Below, piece by piece: positions 35,401 to 44,300 of a stretch of 64,000 nt of DNA; the first letter of the stretch is position 1, and every line of letters starts with the position of its first letter. Both the position numbers and the translations under genes were made by a program. This DNA is from Flammeovirga sp. EKP202. GTDB taxonomy: Bacteria > Bacteroidota > Bacteroidia > Cytophagales > Flammeovirgaceae. The notes beneath the pieces are model-generated. The model was not told the origin of the DNA and searched no databases. It saw nothing but the letters and a program-made list of their open reading frames with translations. The stretch spans positions 124,001-188,000 of the forward strand of contig NZ_JACVVP010000006.1 in the NCBI RefSeq assembly GCF_014534745.1, in the 5' to 3' direction.

Positions 35401-35488
35401 TGACCCAGAACAATCATTATCTGGTGCTACCAACGATAATGTGCCGGGTGTAGCTACTTATTCTATTGGTTTCAACTTTGGACTTTAA
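32402..35488 (+). CDS. SusC-family TonB-dependent receptor
   Basis: 1028-residue outer-membrane importer. The signal peptide ends in VASA before QDFQVKG. Next come a carboxypeptidase-D-regulatory-like domain (24-105, VKGTVKEATTGDPLPGVSIW), a possible TonB-box region (EQLEEVLVVAYG), a plug (about 115-230, with ALQGSTSGVQVTSSSGTPGA and GSRAANGVIMVTTKGG) and a 22-strand barrel ending in ATYSIGFNFGL. It lacks an N-terminal STN domain, so ECF-sigma signalling by this receptor is not expected; the membrane AraC protein may fill that role. It starts 11 bases before susD and needs ExbBD-TonB. The substrate, from context, is probably peptides made by the protease downstream. Confidence 0.95.
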   Translation: MNKLKLNGVLTWILMCITFVASAQDFQVKGTVKEATTGDPLPGVSIWIDGTSIGTTSNINGEFSLMVKSIEDKLHFSFIGMEEQIITVGNQVGWNIVMSADHEQLEEVLVVAYGVSDKKSFTGAAETVDGETLKTRPVASAASALQGSTSGVQVTSSSGTPGASPTVSIRGVGSMSASSSPLYIIDGVPYDGIGTINPNDIESMTVLKDAVSASLYGSRAANGVIMVTTKGGKAQEHSRLTVDTQVGVTSLISNGYKLMESDDYYKMTWKGLYNNQIYLHDKTQNEAVQYAHDNVKEIAGWNPYSIDQPFNSDGSIRSDAILTTNTDWRDAMYQTGLIQNYNLGFSHSTEKTRYYLSLGYFDQKGHVKGTDFNRVSGRLNLEHQILPFVKVGTNNTIAFYTQNNQPNGTQGANPVRSVEIINSTTPIYNKDGSYNWYNTAVLDFNPLGLIEKDIYNSKGNNISSSLFLQFDITKNLNFRSTGSINYNHGTGVVYYNPEHGNGAGVNGRGSKTSDQSTALNWSNVLTWDNTYGKNHVNAMVGQEAYQVKTEGVYAESTDFAIGGNPHLGIGAKPEAAYSYTGNRSLLSLFSQISYDFDSRYYLNASVRTDGSSRFGENNKYGVFPSLGASWRVTQESFMNLSWLNELKLRGSYGLTGNDKIGDGNYLALYALGNNYGDNPGMTPIQLANPDLQWEKMTLMNVGVDMRFINRINLSAEYFIKDSDGLLYAKPISYSKGFGTVLTNIGAMQNKGIEITLHTENIIKNNFQWSTDLNLTSIKSQIQNIGTDQLVSGNYLLKEGESWYSFYLREWAGVNPETGQPMWFVNVNDTHEENAEMPESAFDDPHGSGRKVTSEYNDAYRVVNGSALPTLYGGLTNTFKYKQFDFSFLMYFSVGGKIYNSDYAKNMHDGANPGYNLADDANNAWTPNNKYTDVPRYITNNEDNGNQSSTRYLENGDYLRLKNINFGYNLSAEACKKIHIQSLRVYFSGENLWTLSDFKGFDPEQSLSGATNDNVPGVATYSIGFNFGL

Positions 35489-35499
35489 AAATAAAATCA

Positions 35500-36912
35500 A
35501 TGAAGACGCATTTATATATACTCATCTTCGGTATGATGATATCCTTAACATCATGCCAAGACTTTCTAGAATATCAACCTTCCACAGAGGTCTCTCCTGA
35601 TGTCGCTTTTGAATCATTAGAAAATGCACAAGCCACATTATTAGGTGCTTATGACCAATTGGGTTCACCCTATTTTGATGGTCTTTATGTTCCTATGCTC
35701 AATGATATGATGGGAGAAGATTTACTGATCAATTCTGACAATAACTGGGGATGGTTTGTAAAGGTGTATCAAATGGAAATGTTACCCAATTACCAATGGG
35801 TAGAAAATCCGTGGGCTGTAGGTTATAAAGTAATCTATGATGCCAATATGATAATTGCAAATGCTTCTAACATCAAAGGAGCAAGTGCATTAGAAAAGAA
35901 CGAATTGATAGCACAAGCTAGAGCATTGAGAGCCTACTGTTATTTGAACTTGATTCAGATGTATGCAGAAAGCTATAAAGAGAATCCTGAAGGGTTGGGT
36001 GTTATCCTTAGAACGGAACCTGCTTCGGCTGAAAGTGAGGATTTAGGAAGAGAAAAAACATCTACAATTTATAACCAAATAATAGAAGACCTTTTGTGGG
36101 CTGTAGACAATATGTCTGAATCAGAGTACAAAGGTTTCTTAGATCAAAGAGGTGCAAATGCCTTACTTGCCAGAACGTATTTAGTGATGGAAGATTGGGA
36201 AAATGCAAGTGCCCACGCCAAAAAAGCTTATGATGGATTGGTACTGATGAGTTTTGAAGAAATGTGGGGAGGATTTATGTTGTTTGATAATAATCCTGAA
36301 ACAATATTCTACTTAGACTACACTCGAACAGACAACAATATTTATCTCTCCCTGCCTTCTTTTTACTGGCCAGAATACGGTTACAGCAGTGTAAGAGCAG
36401 ATGATGTCTTTTATGAGCAATTCGAAAATCAAGATATCCGAAAAGGCTTTTTTGATTTGTATGAACCCATCGATGCCGACAATTATTTAGTATTGAAATT
36501 TGGACATAATGAAGCACTGGGAAATGCACATATGATCAAAATCAGAGCTTCAGAAATGTACTTGATTGATGCAGAAGCACAGGCAGAATTAGGAAATACA
36601 GAAGAAGCGATTGAGGCCGTTTATAAAATCATGCAACGCTCTAATGGAGGAGCGATAAAACCAACTGAAACGGGTGATGCTTTAATTGATGTCATTTTGA
36701 ACGAAAGAAGAAAAGAGTTGTTTGGTGAAGGACATCGCTGGTTTGATATCAAAAGAAGAAGTCTGCCTTTTGTGAGAGAAGGAAAGCATTGGTCAAAATG
36801 GAATTTCTCTTCTTCTGACAATGATTATTATCGTTTGACCTTCCCGATTCCTCAGGGAGAAATTGATGCAAATGAGAACTTAAACAACGACCAACAAAAT
36901 AAAGGATACTAA
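35500..36912 (+). CDS. SusD/RagB-family surface lipoprotein
   Basis: 470 residues, lipidated at Cys19 (MMISLTSC) with QDFLEYQPSTEVSPD as mature start, typical of RagB/SusD. TPR-like helices and C-terminal signatures follow: LRAYCYLNLIQMYAE at about 145-160, MIKIRASEMYLIDAEAQAELG, and ILNERRKELFGEGHRWFDIKR near residue 405. It forms the lid over SusC and delivers ligand. RagB homologues bind peptides, SusD binds glycans; neither preference can be read here, but the protease neighbour favours peptides. Its stop overlaps the next start by one base. Confidence 0.95.
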   Translation: MKTHLYILIFGMMISLTSCQDFLEYQPSTEVSPDVAFESLENAQATLLGAYDQLGSPYFDGLYVPMLNDMMGEDLLINSDNNWGWFVKVYQMEMLPNYQWVENPWAVGYKVIYDANMIIANASNIKGASALEKNELIAQARALRAYCYLNLIQMYAESYKENPEGLGVILRTEPASAESEDLGREKTSTIYNQIIEDLLWAVDNMSESEYKGFLDQRGANALLARTYLVMEDWENASAHAKKAYDGLVLMSFEEMWGGFMLFDNNPETIFYLDYTRTDNNIYLSLPSFYWPEYGYSSVRADDVFYEQFENQDIRKGFFDLYEPIDADNYLVLKFGHNEALGNAHMIKIRASEMYLIDAEAQAELGNTEEAIEAVYKIMQRSNGGAIKPTETGDALIDVILNERRKELFGEGHRWFDIKRRSLPFVREGKHWSKWNFSSSDNDYYRLTFPIPQGEIDANENLNNDQQNKGY

Positions 36913-38345
36913 TGAAAAACCTAATTCGATCAACATTCATCGGCTCCTTACTTGCTTGTAGTTTATCCAACTGTACTACCCAAGAAGAAACACCCGCTTT
37001 ACCAACTCCCAACGCAGGTGGTGATCAATTGGAATTGGCCAACTATGGGTATGAAACAAATATTGGAGCCAATGAATTAAAAGAAAATCAATCTGGAAGA
37101 TGGAGAATAGTAAGAGGTGAAAATGGGGAAGTGACGGAGGAAAATGCTCCTAATACCATCTTCAAGGGAGAACCGGGAGAGCTTTACACTTTGGAATGGG
37201 AACTTTCATCGGGTGAGCAATACAAGACCGACTGGATGGACATCAGTTTCAAGGCTTTGGAAAATCAGATCTACTCCACATTTGAAGATACCATTAGAAA
37301 TAACTTCAAAATCCAACTCCATGGTGACAGCACTAAATATGGAGAAGTAGGAACATGGAGTATTGTGAGCGAAGATACATCAGGTTATTTTGAAAATATT
37401 CATGACCCTAAAACCGCATTCGTAGGCCAACCAAACAAAACCTATACTTTGGAATGGAAGCATGTTTACGGTTCAAAAGAGGCCAAAGATGAGATGACAG
37501 TGCACTTTGATTCTTTGAAGGCTTTTGCTGGTGAAGATCAAATTGGTATTGTCACAAAAGAGGCCCCTCACTATTTCACTTTACAAGCTCATTTGCCAGG
37601 AGGTGCATCGGGTTCTTGGAAATTATTGAGTGGTGAGCAAGGCACGATCGTCTCTCCAACTGTTCCAAACTCTTTGTTCAATGGTATTTTAAATGAAGAA
37701 TATACGTTAGAATGGACTGTTGAAAAGGGAGAGCATATAGACAAAGATACTGTCACTTTATCATTTGGTGGATTGTATACCACATGGACTGATACTAGAG
37801 ATAATAAAACCTACAAAGTGATTCGAATTGGTGACCAGGAATGGTTTGCTGAAAACTTTGATTTTGAATTCTACACAGGGCAAGCTTCATGGTATTATGG
37901 CCAAGCCGCTGAAGCTAGAATTAATACGGGGGCTCCATTGACCACTGATGAAGAAAGAAAAAGATACGGAAGATTATACACTTATGTAGGAGCTTCCTTG
38001 GCTACTCCCGAAGGATGGAGGTTACCTACTTACGAAGATTACTGGACTCTGGTAGAACGGTTTAATGGACAAAGTTACGCTGGTGATTCTTTCAGAGAAG
38101 GTGGAGACAGTGGATTGAACTTAATCATGGGTGGATTTTTTGAACCTCAAAACTTAAGATATGATCCTCACTTTGGTCAAATCGATCAATTTGCCCGCTA
38201 TTGGGTAGCATTGGAAGAAGGCGAATCACCAGAAACAAGTTTAGGAAGCGTAATGCAAATGAATGAAACCCCTATTGTGGGTATTGCTCCTATCAATACT
38301 GGCTATGCAGTTTCGGTAAGATATGTAAGAGACGTCCAAAAATAG
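36912..38345 (+). CDS. surface lipoprotein with Ig/PKD-like repeats and FISUMP domain
   Basis: 477 residues, lipidated at Cys21 (SLSNC). Three consecutive repeats of about 85 residues (34-118, 119-203, 204-285) share endings such as YTLEWELSSGEQYKTDW, YTLEWKHVYGSKEAKDE and YTLEWTVEKGEHIDKDT, and look like Ig/PKD-type beta-sandwiches. Residues 287-475 are a FISUMP domain (Fibrobacter succinogenes major paralogous domain: KVIRIGDQEWFAENF, RLYTYVGA, GWRLPTYEDYWTLVERF). The start overlaps susD by one base (TAATG), so the three are translationally linked. It occupies the position of surface glycan-binding proteins in PULs and is the candidate substrate-capture lipoprotein. Confidence 0.88.
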   Translation: MKNLIRSTFIGSLLACSLSNCTTQEETPALPTPNAGGDQLELANYGYETNIGANELKENQSGRWRIVRGENGEVTEENAPNTIFKGEPGELYTLEWELSSGEQYKTDWMDISFKALENQIYSTFEDTIRNNFKIQLHGDSTKYGEVGTWSIVSEDTSGYFENIHDPKTAFVGQPNKTYTLEWKHVYGSKEAKDEMTVHFDSLKAFAGEDQIGIVTKEAPHYFTLQAHLPGGASGSWKLLSGEQGTIVSPTVPNSLFNGILNEEYTLEWTVEKGEHIDKDTVTLSFGGLYTTWTDTRDNKTYKVIRIGDQEWFAENFDFEFYTGQASWYYGQAAEARINTGAPLTTDEERKRYGRLYTYVGASLATPEGWRLPTYEDYWTLVERFNGQSYAGDSFREGGDSGLNLIMGGFFEPQNLRYDPHFGQIDQFARYWVALEEGESPETSLGSVMQMNETPIVGIAPINTGYAVSVRYVRDVQK

Positions 38346-38373
38346 ACCAATTCAAAAAGAAGAAAATCAACTT

Positions 38374-41300
38374 ATGAAAAATAGTATCATACTACTATCC
38401 ATCCTCTTATGGGGATGGACCTCCCTACTCTATGCTCAAACTTCAGAGGTTGAGGTAGAAGAAGGAGTAATTCGAATGAAATTTACATCAGAAATTGCAC
38501 AGACTTTCAGGACTATTGAGTTGCCAAGTACAGACTCAAGAGTCAACCTGACCGGAGTTACTGCAATTGATAATTTCAACAATAATCAGAACATAAAGAG
38601 CTTTAAAAGGGTGTTCCCATTTTCATTACAACATGAAGAAAAACACCGTAAACATAACCTGCATTTATGGTATGAAGTCACTTTCGACAAAAATATCAGC
38701 CCTATGCAGATGGTTCAAAACTATAAACAATTAGGTGGTACTCAAATCGTCAAGCCCGTTTATAAGAAAAGCTATATTGAACCCAATCAAAAGTTCATTC
38801 CGGCAGAAATGAACAGCAATCAAAGAACACAATCTTTCACTTTCAATGATCCTTTGATCGATCAGCAGTGGCATTATGAAAACGATGGTACGAGAGTGGG
38901 TGAAGAAGATGCAGATATTGATTTGGCGGAAGCTTGGAAAACCACAACAGGAACGCCAAATGTGGTAGTTGCAATTGTAGACGGTGGTATTGATACCAAT
39001 CACGATGATATTAAAGGAGCATTATGGGTCAATGAAGCAGAGTTAAATGGAGAACCGGGAGTTGATGACGACCAAAATGGCTATGTTGATGACATCAACG
39101 GTTATAATTTCGTGGCAGGGGGCAATGTATCAGCGACTGATCATGGAACACACGTTGGTGGTACCGTTGGCGCTAGAAGTAATAATGGTATTGGCGTAGC
39201 GGGTGTTGCAGGTGGTGATGGTACTGCAGAATCAGGTGCACGTTTAATGTCATGTCAAATTTTCTTGCAAGCCGGAGCTTCTTCGGGTGCAGAAAATGCT
39301 TATGTCTATGCCGCTGATAACGGTGCTGTCATTGCACAAAGCAGTTGGTCGTACAACTCTGTCGGGTTCTATGAAGAAGAAGTCATGGACGCTATTGATT
39401 ATTTCGTAGCGGAAGCTGGTCATTATGAGGGTTCTCCAATGAAAGGTGGGATTGTTTTCTTCTCCGCAGGCAATACGGGAGCACATCAATTAATTTACCC
39501 AAGTGCCCACGAAAACGTAACAGCCGTTGCTGCTTCTGACCCTTTCCATATGCCTACTCAATATACTACACATGGTGAATGGGTCGACATTTTGGCTCCT
39601 GGTGGAGCAACGTATGAGCAAGAAATTGAAGGTGTATTGAGTACTGTACCAGGCAACAATTATGCTTATTTTCAAGGTACCTCAATGGCCTGCCCACATG
39701 TATCAGGTGTAGCCGCTTTAGTACTTTCTGAGTTTGGTCATAAAGACTTCACACCAGAAGAATTAAGACAAAGAATTGTAGATTTCTCCGCTCCTTTTCA
39801 TCCAGACATGCACGAGTATTGGAATGGTTTAGTGGGTAAAGGTATTTTAAATGCCGTTAATTCTCTTTCTGTCAATAATGGTGATGCCCCTGAAGAAGTA
39901 ATCCTTCAAGCTGAAAATGTCTTACACAATGAGTTTGATGTCACTTGGAATGTTCCTAGAGACCCCGATGATGGTGAACCTGCTTACTTCTATGTATGGT
40001 TTAGTGATCTTCCACTAACGGAGGATAATTATCAAAATCTACAGCCTTACGTTTTTGAAAACAACCTAAAAGAAGGTGATCAATTTACGCTTTCCATTGG
40101 AAATACCAGAGAGGGATTAGATTTCTATTTTGCCGCCGTTGCTCAAGATAAATGGGGGAATACATCTGAACTCTCCAACATTTTAAAAGTAACAACTGCG
40201 GAAGCTCCTCGATTAGTTTTAGCACAAGACAGTATTTTCTTAACAGTTGATGTTTCTAAACAAACTTCTTTGGAGACTTCCTTATTTATAGAAAATACCA
40301 AAGGAGGAACATTAAAGTGGGATGCTTTTGCAAAAAACTACGGTTATATTCCTGAAGAAGATCTTGAAGAGCCTACACAAGATGGATCAAACGGTTTGGC
40401 TTCAATTTCTTATGATGAAAAAGGATTACCAACACTCAATTTACACCTTCCTACAAAAGAAAAACAAATTGGTTATGCTTCTCCAAACAGTAATTTGACA
40501 ACCAATATTGCTGTTCAAAATATTCAACGTGAAGATCATTTCTATAATTACCCTCAAATCACAGATTACAGAGCAGGTTTATTTTATGATAGAGATGAAT
40601 GGCCTACGGAGGCATTAGGACCAGAGACGGCAAAAACAGTCAATTTTGTCCATGCCACACGTTTTGAAATTACTTCTGATTACTCTTTTAACTTAACGCA
40701 CGTTGGAGCATTCTCTTATATCACCAATACAACGGAACCTATTATCGTTGAAATTAGAAAAGGTGAACCGGATGCTCCAACTAATGCGACTACAATTCAC
40801 ACTCAAGAATTTACACCTACAGAAGAAGGCTTAGGTTGGATCGAAATTCCATTGACAAAAAACTTCCGTTTTGAAGACAGTGAAGTATTTTGGGTAGTCA
40901 TGCATCACCCACTTGGAGAAGAATTCCCGATTACGTCTAACAGAGATTACACCGGAAACCCTGGCCGTATGTTCTGGATCAGTAAAAATGGTGGACGTAC
41001 TTTCGAAGATGTACAAAACCTATCCGGTGGCATCTGGTATTATCTCTTAAAAGTAAGAGCATTGAGTACAGGAAATGACGGAGCTTGGGCGTATGTTGAT
41101 CCAGTTAGTGGTGAAGTAGGTCCTTATCAGTCTAGTACTCCAGCATTAAAATTAGACCCAAGTTCATTAGTCAACGGTTCTCATAAAACAGCGGTTGGTT
41201 TTTACACCAATGACCCCAACTACCCTGCCGCTACCATCTTTGTAGATTTGACTGTAACGGGGCAACAACCTGAATTGGACTATCCATCGATCAATGCCCT

Positions 41301-44300
41301 TCAAAATACATTTACAAATGTGTTGGGAAGACATAGTATTGATATTAAAAATACAGGGTTTGGAGATTTAGTGATTTATGATGGATCAACAGAAATAGAA
41401 GGTCTTGAAGTCAATATTTCAGATACAGTAAGAGTGGATTATAACGAAACTTATTCTCTTCCCCTTCACTACACTCCTGCTTCATTGGGTATGCAACAAG
41501 GGTACGTAACATTGAATACAAACATCGGTGAACTACAATTACTAATCACTGCCAATGTTGCTGACCCAGCAGTTCTCACCGTTTCAGAAGAAAAAATAGT
41601 ATTAGAACAAGAGTTTGATGAGGCCCCTTTCTCTACTACTTTCACCATTAAAAATGATGGCGACTATCCATTGGAATACAGGATTCCAACGGATCTTTTT
41701 GAAAAGTACACGGCCAATCATAATGAATTAAGAGAGCTGTTTGAAAACGGCTGGTATCCTTCAGGTAACAGAGATGGAAAGCCTCGAAATGTGGAATCTA
41801 TTTATACTTATATCACAAGTGATGAAGAAGATGGACCAATTGCGGGCACATTCACCGATATCTCAAAAACAGGTACAAGCATTAGACACTTGACTATAGG
41901 TTTCTTGAATGCAGATAATATTCCAGTTGGTTTCAAATTCCCGTTCTTTGATGGCACTTACGATCATATCAATATCAACCCTGATGGTGTAGTAGGTTTC
42001 GGTAAAATATGGACAGGTGGTATGAGTAAAGATTTATCATTCCCATATACTAATACTTCGGAAGCATCTATTGCATTGCTCTGGAAAAACTTCGACCCAA
42101 TGTACGATTACAGAAATCAGGAATGGGGCGGTGATATTTTCTATGAAACAAAAGGGGATCAATTTATTATCCAATATGATAATATAAAATCATTGTCGCA
42201 AGAAGGTAGAATGACGCTTCAAGTCGTATTATTTAAGAATGGTGATTTTGAATTAAGATACAAAGACATTGAAAAAGCGGATTGGTACAATCAAGCGTTG
42301 GTTGGTATTCAAAATATGGAAGAAGACTATGGTATCACAATTCAATCCAGTTCTGCCAACAAGAGAGAATATGATTTTGTATCTCCTTTGAAAGATGAAT
42401 TAATCATCCGTTTCCAACGTCATGAAGATGCTCCATTTATTGTTGAAGCAACACCAAAAGCTGGTTTATTATTACCAGGAGAAGAGCAAGAAATCACTTT
42501 AGAGATTGATGCCCAAGCATTCAGGTTATACGATGGTCTTCATCTAAATAAGCTCTTTATTTTCAATAATGGAGTAGATGAAATTGCCGAATTGGATATT
42601 GAATTAACAATCGCCGGTGAATTAAATCTTGAATTAGAGAAAAGTGAGATCACTTTTGATCCTCTGATCGAAAACCAAACTGCAAGCGATTCCATTGTAT
42701 TTGAGAATACAGGTAGCAAAGCGGTGGAGATAGTTGCAATTAGTGACTTGGAACATTTTGAATTCACTACACAATTGCCTTACCCGATCAACCCTGAAAG
42801 CAGAAATGTATTGGAGATCAATTACACTCCTTTAACTTCTGGAAGTCATACAGAGGAATTCATCATCACATTATCAAATGGGGAGGAATACACAATCCAA
42901 TTAAAAGGAAATGCCTATGAAAATCCTTCTCCATTATTATCACAAGCAAGCTTTGAAGTTGAATTAGAGGCAAAATCAAGCAGTACAAAATCATTCACTT
43001 TAACCAATCAAAGTAGTGATCATGAGCTATGGTATACTCTTCAACCGAAAGGTCAAGTACAATCATTGGATTTAGATTATACTTCAGTAAGCCTCTTCGA
43101 TACCCTTTCTTTCTTATATGGCGTAACGGATACACAAGAGGACGCTCAACCGATGTTGAATTACACTTGGGAGAATATTGTAAGTCCAGAAAATAAAATT
43201 GAAGTTCAAACAGACGCTTATTATGAAATCGAATTACCATTTGCATTTATGTTCTATGGAGAAGAATATGAAAAAGTTTGGATGAACGAACACGGTTTCT
43301 TAACGGTAGTTGAGCCTGAGGTTTCTACTTCAAATACCTATTCAATTTTCGAAAAAGACGATAGTCAAAAAGGCATGATTGCTCCACTTTGGGCATTATT
43401 TGAACCTAATCCTTCTATCCCAACAGCTGGTCTTTATTATAAAACCTATGAAGATTACGCAGTTTTTGAATGGTATGATATGACGTCTCAGTTTGGTTTT
43501 GCTATGCCAGGTTCAGCCACTTTCCAAGCGGTATTATTCAAGACAGGACAATTTGAATTCAGATATAATAAAGTGGACAACTTTGATGGTGAATTTAACT
43601 TTGGTATCGAAAGTCCTGACGAAAAATATGTGCAAGACCTTGGTAGAGCAGGTGTAGACTGGGAACAAATATTTGGTGAAGATTTTAATGATGATAGAAG
43701 CATTTTATTCACTCCGCCGTCAAAAGGAACTTTACAGCCAAATGCCTCTAAAGAGTTCACTTTACTTTTCGATGCTCAAAACCTTTATGATGGCACGTAC
43801 ATCGATACAGTTTATGTATTAAGTAATAGTGCAAAGGCAGATTCAATAATTAGGGTTCCCGTAACTTTTAAAGTAAATGGTGCCCCTGCCCCACAAATTG
43901 ATGAAACTTTAGCATTGGGAACCATCTATTATGTTGAAAATGTGGTTACCACTGATACATTATTCATCAACAATACTGGAACAAAGCATTTTGAAATTGA
44001 TTCATTAATGTATGATTCGGAAGCTGATTTTGAAATTACAACCATTTCAGGTGGAACCATTCAAAGGAACAAAGACGGAAGAGTATACACAAAGTTAGAA
44101 ATCCCTGCTAAGGGCCAACTTCCTTTATTAATTCATTATACTCCTCAAGGTTTAGAAACTCTTTCTGAAAATATCACGGTAGTCGCTGACAATGGTTACA
44201 GACAAACCACACAACTTACTGCTGAAGTAGTAAAAGCTCCAAGCATCAGTGTTTCTACTACAGATACCACTTTCCAAAGTAATCTAATTGATTTGATTAC

